A stretch of DNA of 64,000 nucleotides from Gracilariopsis chorda (Eukaryota; Rhodophyta; Florideophyceae; Gracilariales; Gracilariaceae): assembly GCA_003194525.1 (NCBI GenBank), contig NBIV01000045.1:62001-126000 (forward strand). Reading direction: 5' to 3'. The notes under the pieces are model-generated. The model saw only the letters and a program-made list of their open reading frames with translations, was not told where the DNA came from and ran no database searches. Positions 41,608 through 52,123 of the stretch are shown piece by piece (positions within the stretch are counted from its first letter, which is position 1; every line of letters begins with the position of its first letter). Made by a program: the position numbers and the translations under genes.

Positions 41608-43035
41608 TCAGGTGAATGCGGTTTTGTCGCGATCCTCCTGTCTGACAGGTACTTGCCAATATCCCCAACTGGCATCAAGGGCCGTGAACACGGTGGCGTC
41701 TCCAAGGGAGTCAATGCACTCGTCCATACGAGGGATGGGGTACATGTCCCTAACAGTCACGGCATTGAGCCGGCGGTAGTCGACACAGAACCTCCAGGTT
41801 CCGTCGGCCTTTAAAGCCAGTACAACTGGGGATGCCCAGGGTGATTGAGCGGGCTCAATCACACCTGTGCGGAGCATCTTGTCCACTTGGGACTGCTCCT
41901 CTTCCCGAGCTTTCGGACTTGCCCTGTAAGGGGGTTGTGCAACCGGTCGCGCACCGGGGATTAAATCGATCCGGTGTTCCGTTGCATTAATCTCGCCAAG
42001 CGAGCCATCCCACATTGTGGTGAATTCCCGTAACATAGTACGGAGTTTGTCGCGGTGCGACTCTGGCACGTGGCTGAAGTCCAGCGCTTCAAGTGCTTTT
42101 TCCGGATCAATCCGGTCGTTGCTCGATAGAGCATTGTCCTGTGGAACAGGTGTGGTTCGCAATTCCGAGTTACTCGGTATGTTCGACGCTGAAGTAGCGG
42201 TTTCCTCCCCCTCCTTAGACTTGACGTCTTCGGACGGCGGGGCGAACTCCTCAGAAGAGGTGGTAACTCCGAGTACATCAGCGGCTGTCATCTTTGTTGG
42301 CAGCATTCCCATAGGATGGGGGGTTACACTCCCAATTACTTGGTGTTTGACCAGATACTGGGGGTGTTTGCCAAGGTTGGCAACCAATATCCGGAAAGGA
42401 ACATCCGGGGAAATGGAGACAATTCCATTAGCCAGCGCCAGCTGGGATTTCTCGTACAACGAGGCGAGGGGTTGTATAACCCGAAGACCGTGTTGACGGG
42501 AATTTACCTGCACCCAGACTTGGGACTCAGCCGGTATAGAAACCGAGGCAGCGACGCGGAGCTTGGTGGACTCACGGGACGCGGGCGGTGGTTCCTGCGC
42601 AGCAGGGAGCGCAACTTGTTTCCGAGAGGACCGCTTTAGCGGGCGGCGAACAATCGGAACCGACGAACCGTCGTCAGGTTCTACACGCCTGAGGCGGGGC
42701 CTGATTGCGTCGACAAATCTGTCGCAGTAATCACAACCCAGTATGACTGGTGCTGCCAATGAACGGCAAACGATGAAGTCCAACTTCACCACAGAGGTAC
42801 CAAGTCTCACGACGAGGTCCACTGTGCCCACCGTTTGTAACGGATTGTTGTTCGCATCCGAAATGTCGGGGACCGCGTCAGAGCGGATACGCGACCACAC
42901 AAGCGGGGGTAACAATGATTCCACAAAGAAGTTGGGGCCTGCACCTGTATCCAAAACGGTGAGAAACCTCACCATAAACTGGGTATCAAGGCCAAGGTCG
43001 ACATAGACCTTATAATTGCGTTTGGCCAAGACCAA
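41608..43035 (-). pseudogene. Gypsy 2 protease and reverse transcriptase (first half)
   Basis: The protease core FLTVLDTGAGPNFF keeps D-T-G-A, and AAPVILGCDYCDRF is the second strand. A linker with a HRID-type motif (INATEHRIDLIPGARP) leads to RT: KADGTWRFCVDYRRLNAVT and VFTALDASWGYWQVP with a catalytic Asp. The ORF ends at TGA 41608 within TAFT...HAGTYRF, a single in-frame stop. It begins without ATG and is in a different frame from gag, whose stop is at 43220, so Gag-Pol would have needed frameshifting or another mechanism. Confidence 0.85.
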
Positions 43036-43219
43036 GACTCTACCGGGAATCCGGGGATTTTTACTCCGTATTCACGGGCGACGCAACACACCGAGGTGCG
43101 CAGAGTCCGCGTCAGCGGTGTCTTTCCTCGAGAGGACTTTCACCGGGGAGCAAGGCGAGGACGCCTCGGGCGCCAACAGCCTCGTTCTTGAGGACGCCTC
43201 TCCCAAAGGGGAGACTCCC

Positions 43220-44545
43220 TCAGTTAATTTTCCGCCTTCGGCGGTGGGTTGGTTTTCTCGACGAGTGCTTCATCCCGTTGACGGGGGTTTCTATCCGCAT
43301 AAGCGGGGGTTGCAACGGATGGTTGCGTGATCTCCCGAATCGGGGTGTATGAAGCTTGCCGCGCACGCGGTTCTGTGGTACGGCGTGGGAAAAGTCCGTT
43401 TTAGCACGGAGGTAGGAAGCCGTCGGGACGGGCCGTTTCTCCACTGGAGTGAGGGCCTCATAATTTGCCACTACCTTGGCCATATCCTTCAGTGAACAAA
43501 TACACTGAGGTGAGGTATGGCCATGGGTATAGCACAGGTGGCATATGAGAGCCAACACCGCGACACGCGGATTATTATTCCGAGTATCAGAGAAGCGAAC
43601 CGCAGGGCAGGTGTCAGTCCATCCAGGCCGTTGATAACGGGATTGACCGTTTGAAAACGGAAGTCGTTGGGGTTGAACCCGACTGTTACCACTGTACAAA
43701 ACGGGGTCTTCCGTTCCCGTGTCACGGGTCATCTCCGTCGTTGACGGCAAATCACTGGTGGGTATCGACACACCATCCCCCTGCACTAAATGCACGGTAT
43801 CAAATCCCTGTCCAGGGTTCCCATCCACGGTGAGCGGGAGAGAGGAAGCTTCGCTTTCCAGCAACAACGCCTTGGCGGATTTAGACCGATTGTTCGGAGT
43901 TCTTGCACGAAGTGCATCCCCTTCCGCTCGAGCGTGTTGGACCAGCTCGAGGTAGGTGATCCTCCGCTTGTCCTCCCGATAACGGGTAACTAAACTCCGG
44001 ATTGCCGGGTCAAGACCATCGATGAACATGGTACTGCGCTCCCCAGCGGGGTATACGTTACCACATCTGTGGAAAGCCTTGTTAAGGCGCACCGAGTAAT
44101 CGGTCTCGGTCTCTCCAGCACGCTGGCGTGTATCTTGCAAAGCGAGGATAGCCTGCTGAATAGCGGTGTTGGTGGCGTAGGAGCGCAGAAGATACTGCAC
44201 AGCCTCCGGCCAGCAAGTAACTCCTCCCTCGTAGGCGCGAGAAGATCCTCTGACAGAGGTGTATTGGTCCTCCGCGACTGCCCGTAAGAAATACGGTAAA
44301 GCCAAATAGGCTTGTCCCTCATTCATACCGAGGATATCGGCCTCCGCTACGAAGCGGGATAGGAAATCCAGTACTAGGACTGGGTCCTCTCCAGTAAAAT
44401 ACTGGTTGCGGAGCGAGAGCTGCATTCGCTTAATGCATTCTCGCACCTTTCCCGTACCACGGGGCGTACGTCCAAGTGACGAATCTTCGAGCCGGTAGTA
44501 CCGGTATGATAAAAGCTTCCGGTAATCCGGGTTTGTCGGTTTCAA
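43220..44545 (-). pseudogene. Gypsy 2 gag, N-terminally truncated
   Basis: A 441-codon open frame without an initial ATG. Capsid-like helices lie at residues 30-215 (FLSRFVAEADILGMNEGQAY, RAGETETDYSVRLNKAFHR, FIDGLDPAIRSLV), and a zinc knuckle CHLCYTHGHTSPQC near residue 335 (C-x2-C-x4-H-x4-C). The 5' end abuts the shortened LTR at 44547, so leader, primer site and the first Gag codons were deleted. The remaining frame has no stops. Hairpins such as CCGG-TAGTA-CCGG (44492-44504) and CCGCC-TTC-GGCGG (43232-43244) lie in the coding sequence. Confidence 0.85.
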
Positions 44546-44546
44546 T

Positions 44547-45219
44547 TGTCGCGACTCGCGCAGGGAGGTGAAGGCGAAGAATCGGTATCCACGTGAGCGG
44601 GGTGTGATCCTCAGTAGAGGTATGTTTCCACGTAAGTGGGGTTGTGTGAGCGGATGCGCACACGAGGGCCGCGGATAGCGGGAGGTGCTACCCTAAAAAG
44701 GAGAAAAAGAAGGGCGAAGTGAGTCGCGAGAGCGACGGGGACGAACGGCGATGCCGGTAACAATATCCCTATACAGGGCGAAACACCAATGCAATTGGAA
44801 CGATTATACTCCCAGTGATGGGTCCCTTTAGATGTGCAAGGGGATTAGATGTCCCGTGGTTTACGGCATTTCCCTCCAAGGAGGAGTAGAGTACGCGCGC
44901 AAGCGGCAACAACTAGAGCCAATTCCCCAGGTTGGGGTCCCTTGTTGGGGAAGGTTTACTGGTGCGACGGCAGTGCGCCGTCGCACTAGGTACTAGCTTC
45001 CCAGATATGGGTGTGAAAATAATAAATAATATTAACTAAAATACTCCACATTTCGTGGCAACATCCACTACTGTGGCCAACCGCCAATTGACCCAAAACC
45101 GTGTCCCACGTGTCCATATCCACCATAGTGGGGCGTAGTTCATATACACACTACACAACCGATAATATCGGGAAAGCGTTCAAGTACCCAGAATCCCTGC
45201 CTGAGGGCGTTGCACTTCA
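44547..45219 (-). repeat. 5' LTR of Gypsy 2, truncated by 131 bp
   Basis: Aligns without gaps to 34944-35616 (673 bp, about 11 differences by eye). The part equal to 34813-34943, which should adjoin the primer-binding site, is absent. The outer end (GTTGCACTTCA) and the AAAGA duplication are intact. Confidence 0.9.
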
Positions 45220-46556
45220 AAAGAAGTGCTAGCTATTGTATTTGCACTCAAAACATGGAGATCATACTTAAATGGTGCTAAGTTTAAAATAATAACTGGA
45301 CATCATCCGGTTATGTACTTAGAAACACAAAAGAGGGTATCAAGAAAAGAAGCAAGATGTGTTGAATTCATGCAAGAGTTTAAATATACAACTTCACACA
45401 TAAAATGCAAGGAGAAAAAGTGACGGATTATCTCTTAAGAATGAATATGGAAGTACATAAAATCTCTTCTAACATCATTAAATCTGTCTTAAATATAAAA
45501 TAAATTGAAATAAATGATGATGCGCTAAAAGAATTCCAAAAAGAGTATAAAAATAGGCTACACTTGTCAAAGCTACTTGAACATCCGAAAGGACCATACA
45601 AACGTATGGGGAAACGCGTATACTTTGAACATCACTTGTGCATACCAGAAGGCAAAATACGAAGGACTATGCTTGAGGACAATCATTGCTCAATACAAGA
45701 AGGGCGCAGGTCAATTAAAAAAAATTTAAAATAATCAGAGAAAAATGCTTTTGGAATACAGCGAAAAGCGAGTTAAAGAAATTTGTATTTGATTGTGAAA
45801 AATGGCATACGCCAAAAATCAATGAACAAGGCTATGTAACGACTGCTACAAAGATTCCCACCTTCTACACGAAAAAATGGGAACTGATATCAATGGAATT
45901 TATATTTGACTTACCAAAGAGCAAATAAGATACTGGAGTAATGTCTATTTTGGACAAGCTATCCAGACGAGAAAATTTCATTCCACTCGAGGAAAAGGGT
46001 AAGGCGCCAGACATAGCCATTTTACTGCACAAAGAAGTAGATATACATCATGGATTTGGAGAGTAATATCTTATAGAGATAACCTATTTAGAAGTATATT
46101 CTGGGATACCTTGATAAAACTTCTAACCATACAACTAGACCGACCAACATCATTTCATTCCCAAACTGATGGACAAACAGAACGTATGTTTATGGAATTA
46201 GAAGAAATGATTCGATGCTCTGTATTCGACACCCAAAGAGACTGAGTAAGGTATTTAAAAGGTCTTGAATTTGCCTACAATAACCACGTAAATAGTAAAG
46301 GCACATTCAACCCATTCTTCTTGGAATATGGAAAACACCCAATCACAATAAACGATACTCTATACAATTATAAAAGTAAGGGACAAATTGATACATCAGT
46401 CCTAAAAGAAATGAAGAACGCAAACGATATTTCAGAAGCAGCAGTTGAAGTAGCAAATATAAGAAATACAGACCATGCTAATCGGAGAACAAAATATATT
46501 CAACTTAGCATTGGAAACTACCTACTATTATCTACCGAGAATCTGATGGTACCTTA
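45220..46556 (+). pseudogene. AT-rich Gypsy: RNase H end and integrase, right part
   Basis: Resumes the RNase H interrupted at 34812: LAIVFALKTWRSYLNGAKFK, IITGHHPVMYLE. Integrase follows in broken frames: WELISMEFIFDLPKS (first acid, here Glu where Asp is usual), ISYRDNLF region (second Asp), QTDGQTERMFMELEE (Glu), then FAYNNHVNSKGTFNPFFLEYG. The final clean frame (46321-46556) is the integrase C-terminal part. Many stops. The join across Gypsy 2 restores the usual S-x-G-E-K-E reading after removal of one AAAGA. Confidence 0.8.
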
Positions 46557-47635
46557 AGCCCGACCAAGAAAGTCCCCACCACATTTTATGGGACCTTACA
46601 AATTCTTTTCTCATAATAAATTACACGCATCCTATAAACTTGACCTTCCGGAACAATATATACTCTTGCATCACACTCTCCACGTATCATTACTAAAAGA
46701 GTTTAATACTAGTTCTACCAGCTAAAGTAGTATGGAAAGCCACAGATTTGAATATCAAGAACATCAAGCTCCATCTTGTTTTATTGGAAATAGATTATTC
46801 AATCATAGAGTACAGTTCTTTATCCGCACATGCAAAGAAAATTCAGAAGAAATATGGCTCAAACACTAAAATAAACGTATCAAAACAATATTATAAGATA
46901 GCTGCAAGCTAGAACTACAAGTAATATAAAAAGAAAGAGCACAGTTACATACCTACTCAACTAAACTTTAGTTACGAATACGTTAGAAAGCCTTTCATCA
47001 CAAGCGTAGTAGCAAAATTTATCAAGTTCAAGAGTACCGACTCTTATGGGTCTCAGAAAACTATATGAAGAACCAACTACGACCGAGATACAGTACCGTT
47101 ATAGCCAAGAATTCACACTATAAATAATGATATGCAAAGGTCTAGCACATAATGTTATTAAAGAGCTATCTTGTAATGATAAAGACAAACATATGCTTAT
47201 TGAACTGATGAAAAACTATACTTTTGGATTAAGAGGATTTTTAAACGAAGAATATCTTATTAAATTTCATTATCTCATAACTGAACTGTACGGTCACCTA
47301 CCAGAACATTGCGATTATTTAACTCTCTGTAAAAATGCTAGGACATAAATACTAAATAACAGAGAAGTCTTTATCAACACTAAGGAAAATGACGGAAACG
47401 ATCCTCTGATTTACCCAGAAAAGAGAGAATTTAGCGTTGTAAAAAACGTTACATAATTTGAGGAGAAATTGTAAAAGGAAAGAAGAGAGAAAAGTTTGCA
47501 GAAACAAGCAAAGAAGTTGAATACGTTAGATCAATGACGTAGAAAAGATAGAGTTAAAAAGTGGAAAAGATTATTTCTATTGGAAATAGGGAAAGAAGTT
47601 ACAGAACAGGAGTACAAAAGCAGAGATAGATATCT
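46557..47635 (+). other. AT-rich tail of the outer Gypsy region
   Basis: Likely the 3' end of the old Gypsy. One clean frame (47127-47348, 73 codons: HNVIKELSCNDKDKHMLIEL and so on) is of no family I know. A reading near 46590 (TFYGPYKFFS-like) may be the integrase tail. No LTR or polypurine tract was recognised. Confidence 0.35.
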
Positions 47636-47930
47636 TCTAACCTCCCTAAGGATTGATCCCGCAGCGAGCGCCAACCCTGTCAAAATTTACTGAAAAACAG
47701 AAGCGGACCCATTTTAGCGCGTCCACGTGTCTTGCCGTAATGCCCACAAAGCTAGTGCCAACGCAGGTTTGGGACGTCCAAAGAGTTTGGCGAATAGAAA
47801 TGAAGCGTTTTGGACGTCCTAGAACAGCGCTAACGGGCATTGGACAAGGCTGACGGGCTTACCAAAACGTCTCCTTCCTTTTCTAACCTACCTAAGGATT
47901 GCTCTGACAACGAGCAAGTTGACCCCTTAA
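47636..47930. repeat. Short diverged direct repeat
   Basis: The block CTAACCTCCCTAAGGATTG (about 47638) recurs as CTAACCTACCTAAGGATTG (about 47884) with partly similar flanks (GACCCC/TCAAAATT-like). It may mark the ends of a small ~245-bp insertion. GGACGTCC occurs twice between them. Confidence 0.4.
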
Positions 47931-47997
47931 AATACATCAATAAACGCACATTTCTCTCCCTCTAAACGACTAGCCAATGGTAATCAAAGGATTTGCC

Positions 47998-48375
47998 CTA
48001 CTGGCGTGAATCAGTCGAGGACGAGTATGACCTCTCACTATCGACAGCCTCAACTTCTATCAGCCCTGTTGAACCCGTCTCACACGTGGATAAGTCTGAC
48101 GGCCAACGAACAGGTACACCCTTGCTGCGTCCAATCAAGCGGTAGTATTCCAGTTCCGTGTACATGGTGTTTGTCTTCGGGCCAACGGAGCGCAAAATCT
48201 CTTCCAAAAAAACCCAATCGACATTGCCACGGTGCACATCAATGGGCTTCAATGCAGCCTGTATTATGCACAATTTTTCTAATAATATTACCAAGTGCGG
48301 TAGAATAGCATTCTTACGATCGCGCAGATGGCATATTTGTAGGTAGCAAACCTCTGTTTGGGAAATATCGGCCAT
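47998..48375 (-). CDS. Hypothetical protein, 125 aa
   Basis: An uninterrupted ORF from ATG at 48375 (MADISQTEVCYLQICHLRDR) to a stop at 47998. The frame is open a further 14 codons upstream without an ATG. The first half is Leu-rich and helical (NAILPHLVILLEKLCIIQAAL), the middle has DWVFLEEILRSVGPKTN, and the end is acidic and Ser-rich. No zinc finger, signal peptide or membrane helix is clear. I do not recognise the family. It may be host-derived or a remnant of another element. Codon use is less biased than that of the AT-rich Gypsy beside it. Confidence 0.4.
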   Translation of the reverse strand: MADISQTEVCYLQICHLRDRKNAILPHLVILLEKLCIIQAALKPIDVHRGNVDWVFLEEILRSVGPKTNTMYTELEYYRLIGRSKGVPVRWPSDLSTCETGSTGLIEVEAVDSERSYSSSTDSRQ

Positions 48376-48544
48376 GGCGTTACACGATAGTCGATACGAA
48401 GAAGTATAGTGAAGCAAGTTGTAGGTGGCTGCTTGGAGAAAACTTTTCTGTAACTTTAGGGTACGTTCTAGCTTAAGTACACAATCGTCAGCACATTAGA
48501 CAATAGGTAAATAGAAACGTATCCTATTCAAAGAACAGAATAAA

Positions 48545-48830
48545 TAACGTATAGTACAACCTACGTATACCCTTCTAACAAAAGTAGTTATAGTTTATGT
48601 AGGCTGCACAGTATGGCAAACGTATACCTTTTTAAAACCACTAGTTGTAATCTATGTAGTGGATACGTAGGCTGCACAGTACTGCAAACGTATACCCTTC
48701 TAACAAAAATAGTCATAGTTTACGTAGTGCATGCGTAGGCTACGCAGTACTGCAAACGTTTACCCTTCTAACAAAATTAGTTTTAATCTATGTAGTGCAT
48801 ACGTAGGCCACACAGGTCTACAAAATTAGA
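48545..48830. repeat. Tandem repeat, about four diverged units of 70-115 bp
   Basis: Units share CGTATACCCTTCTAACAAAA, then a GTAGTYATAGTTTAYGTAG-like stretch and ACGTAGGCTGCACAGTACTG. Copies begin near 48557, 48620, 48690 and 48757. No coding potential. Confidence 0.7.
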
Positions 48831-49424
48831 ACGCTGTACCAAGAATAGGAACGAACTATACGTCTCATACGTAGGTAACTCCTACTCCATATGTATTGAT
48901 GTCTGAAACCAAGACTGAATAAGAATGCAATGCATATGTACTTAGTAAAGTACTACGTATGTAAAATTTCAAGGTACTGCTGGTGCCAAGAACATCTTGA
49001 GACAATGAGCACAATATGTATACGTATATGTCACGCCGGAAACTATTGTGCAACAACAGTTCCTTACTTTAGGGGCAGAGACGGTACATGTTCCATCGAA
49101 AGGTGATCACCAAATCTCTCAATCTCTCTCCGGATCCCGCAGTTCGACATAAGTTCTTCTTCCGATCGATCGCCATCACGACGTGGTGGACCCCCGTCAG
49201 GAGCAGGGCGTCGTCCAAGAGAGAATATACAGCCCGTGCATCATCGATATACAAGCGATGAGCTTGTGCAGGTGGACTTATGAACTAGAACCGAGCTTCC
49301 CCAAAATGTTATGGAACCTTATAACCCTGAAGAGATTTACTTGAATTCGTCCTACTCTTCCAGCATTCAACAGTAATGAGATAGGACGGTTATTTCATTA
49401 GCTTGGAGACCTCGCCAAGGCATT
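48831..49424. other. No supported gene; 5' flank of Helitron 1
   Basis: Contains a 61-codon minus-strand frame (49254-49069) of unknown nature (YIDDARAVYSLLDDALLLTG). The Helitron 5' end should lie here or slightly downstream; no TC start was identified. Confidence 0.3.
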
Positions 49425-50109
49425 CATTATGGAGCAAAATATGCCTGGGATACAAGGGCAGAAAATATTTGTCAAGGCGTTGCACGTCCAAGTTCTTTAT
49501 ATCCGGAGTATCAATCAATCACTTGCACACTTCCAGCATGTTGTGGGAGGTGCACTGCAAATGCTCATCGGGCAAGTCGACGTCCTCTCAGAGATTCGGG
49601 ATGGGTGTTTCGTATTCGTATATGCAAGTATTGTGGCGCAGTTTTGCTTGGTGCGGGGATGGAAGGAACATGCAGTGGATATAAAAGCTCCAGATCGCTT
49701 GGAGTCTCTTCCAGACGAGTGCATATCAGTTCCCACCTTGAAGACATATATCGATTACGTTCTTTTCAAACGCTATCAACACACTTAAATGTGTTTTTTG
49801 CCACCGTTCTCACATTCATGGATATAAAGTACGTTCGGGGTAGAGGTCAGTCATTTCTTCGACTTCAAGGCAATTTGTATTTTTTTTACTTTAGTCCAGG
49901 ATGTGCACTACACATATTTGTGGTCAGAAGGACCCTCCAGTCTTAATTTACGGGATTATTCTTCCTCTTTCACAAGAAGAATGGTTTCTAACCCAAAATA
50001 TTCGATACTAGGTTCCGAAGCTATACGATCTCTTGCCTCCAAGACCAGACATTGTCCGACAGATATATACATTTGTTCAGATCGGACGAAAGTGTTTGGA
50101 GGAATTTAA
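49425..50109 (+). pseudogene. Helitron 1 N-terminal Cys-rich region
   Basis: Frames carry CCGRCTANAHRA, then VFRIRICKYCGAVLL, matching RRCRRCSEHAHTL and ILRIHSCKYCGCVLL in Helitron 2, and then FATVLTFMDIKYVRGRGQSF and LRLQGNLYFF, matching FATMQTFMDMSYVTRGG and SFLRLEGN. The paired C-x2-C motifs suggest a zinc-binding N-terminus. The frame ends near 49946 and continues shifted (HYTYLWSEGPSSLNL). Confidence 0.7.
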
Positions 50110-50501
50110 ACGAGGAAGAATCTACTCTGTACATCTCTGCAGACGCTGTTCAAGAAGGAATAGCTGTGCGGAATTATCAAGGTGCCGCTTAAGCCCAAAT
50201 ATGGGTGAGCTCTGACGCTGGATCTTTAATAGAAGACAGCCAAGGCAGACCTTTTGCAATGAGAGCTTTTGCAGTAGAGCCATGTGGATTGTTCAGGTCG
50301 GAAGCTGATAGGGGGTAGAGAATCCTATCACCTCTCAACCGGAAATCTTCGACGTCGAGTTGTCAAGTACAAGCGTTTGAAGTCTGATTCAATCGGCGCT
50401 GCGAAAGGGGCTCTTCTACTGCTCATCCCTTACGTTGAAATTCATGCCACGTATGATACAGCAACATATATTATATCCAGGAATGGGAACAATCGAGACA
50501 A

Positions 50502-51346
50502 ATGAAGCCCAACATGGGCGAACACTCTACTCGAAGACTGTTTGCCGATAATGTGCTGCTGAACGCTGGCACTCTCCTTCATCTATGGTTGGTTCGTACT
50601 AGCACAGACATTGAAGACTTGCCGCCTCGTTACTCGGAAACAGAACAAATGAGCATGGTGGAAAAATGTGAGCTGCGAGCTGGTACCCATACGGGAACAC
50701 ATGAACCACGCCATTGCCGAAAACTCTTTCTTCCAGGTAAACACAAAACCTCTCTGGCGTATTGGACACAAAAAGAACTGGATGTGCAAGCAATAGTCAC
50801 TCGACTGGGCTCCACGACGTTTTTCTTCATAGTCAAAATGAACATATGCCGGGAAGAGATGAAAATGCTTAGTATGGACATCAAAAACACGAGAGCATTT
50901 TTTCCACAGGGAGACAGAAGCCGTACTTTTGGAAGGACCGATCGTATTGCAAGAGTAAAAAGCCAGTATTCAATGGCAATCATGAAAGATCTACAGAACA
51001 ATTCACAAGAGCTCTTTGGCTTGATATGTATTGAGATTCCGGCCAAACTTGAATTCTAAGAGAGAAATACTCCACATTTTCAAATTCTTCTTTGGTTGGA
51101 GGGGGGCATAATTGAACATCCTGAGATCATTAAAAATTTGGTTAAAGCCGAACTGCCTCGGGGTGACTCACCTGAAGACCATGAACTCCGAAAATTGGTG
51201 CAGAAATTAAATAAGCATAGACCCTCCCCATATTGCTGTGGTCGTACCTCAGACGGAAGCTGCTGATTTGGGAGTGATCTACAAAGAAAGTTTGGCTGAA
51301 ACAACGATACATGAGTACACAAACCAGGTGAACTATAGAAGAAGGA
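50502..51346 (+). pseudogene. Helitron 1 Helitron-like N domain and Rep start
   Basis: A 185-codon ORF (50502-51059) reads RLFADNVLLNAGTLLHLWLV, YWTQKELDVQAIVTRLGSTT and FFIVKMNICREEM, parallel to Helitron 2. After a stop, NTPHFQILLWLEGGIIEHPE is the Rep HUH region. In active Reps this is P-H-x-H; here the positions (51075-51083) read H-F-Q, so the second metal-binding His is lost. RPSPYC follows. The frame degenerates before the LTR insertion at 51346. Confidence 0.75.
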
Positions 51347-52118
51347 TGTATTGAAATTGCCCGCGAGCGAGAAATCCCACAAGGACGTTCGGTATCTTCC
51401 TCTACAGAGGTTAACCCAGCGAAAGAGCTCTCTTGGGTATCAGCACCACTATGTCAGGCCGAGGCCAAACTCTTTCGCTCTTGGCGTGAGAGGTTACGAA
51501 GAACGATCCCCAGAGTGTTGGTATGAGGGCTTGTGTCTATACTGCTAGGAGGGAAAGGGAAGCGTGGGCCGTGAGGTTCGTGCGATCAACGTAAATGGTG
51601 GATGTACCACTCACTGGGGGAAAAATAAGGGAGTGATAAAAGGGTTGAGAACTATGGAAATCAGTACGGAAAGGCCAGGAAAGGAATCTTCTACAAGGGC
51701 GAGCACAGTAACAACTGGTAATAACTTTCCCAAAAGAGAGCGCTCCTGTCGAACGGGTCGGATGAGCTGCCGTAGGCTACTGCGAATCTCTCGAAGAGGG
51801 AGGAATACCGTCGTAGGCGGAAGGCTTAGAGCTGGGACTCGGTTGGCCGTTTACTTGGGGCGGGGGTGGCGACGCCGGCGCCCTTACGTACTGTAGGCAA
51901 TTACTAAAATAAACAAATAAACGCTCTGCTATCCTTGCGATTCTTCTGCTATGCACTGCGCACCTTATCCATCAACCAGCCTCTGCCGCGACGCACACAT
52001 CTAGCGCCGGCACCCACAGGTGGTAGCCGTTACAATTAGTCATAAGTGAGTCCAACCCGGTTATCCGGAAAAACACAAGTCCCAGCGCAACCCACCCAGG
52101 AATGGGGCGTGCACTTCA
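51347..52118 (-). repeat. Solo LTR inside Helitron 1
   Basis: Bounded by a perfect duplication AAGGA (51342-51346, 52119-52123), with plus-strand ends TGTATTGAAA and GTGCACTTCA. Outer terminus and some internal blocks (GACGTTCGG, CTTCCTCT) resemble the Gypsy 2 LTR, but most of the sequence differs, so it is a related family. It holds a few CC..GG hairpins (CCTC-TACA-GAGG, CCGG-TTAT-CCGG, CCCA-GGAA-TGGG). Removing it with one AAGGA restores the Helitron reading YRRRRKEDLK. Strand is inferred from the Gypsy 2 comparison. Confidence 0.9.
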
Positions 52119-52123
52119 AAGGA

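Larger units (their letters stand above)
34813..45219 (-). mobile_element. Gypsy 2: GC-rich chromodomain retrotransposon, nested
   Basis: Inserted in RNase H codons of the AT-rich Gypsy with a perfect duplication AAAGA (34808-34812 and 45220-45224). The left LTR is complete (34813-35616). The right LTR lacks 131 bp on its inner side and joins gag directly (44547). Minus-strand genes run gag, protease, RT, RNase H, integrase, chromodomain; an unrelated plus-strand ORF lies at 35672-37457. A purine tract (AGGGGGGATA on the minus strand) precedes the 3' LTR. LTRs are about 98% identical by eye, so insertion is fairly recent, yet there are stops at 41608 and about 40322 and frameshifts near 40635 and 39620. 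The whole element is rich in short CC..GG hairpins. Confidence 0.92.

Noticed and set aside
42017-42639. Plus-strand ORFs over Gypsy 2 pol
   Set aside because: Shadow frames of the protease-RT ORF; no motif, unlike the plus-strand ORF at 35672-37457, which has no competing minus-strand domain.
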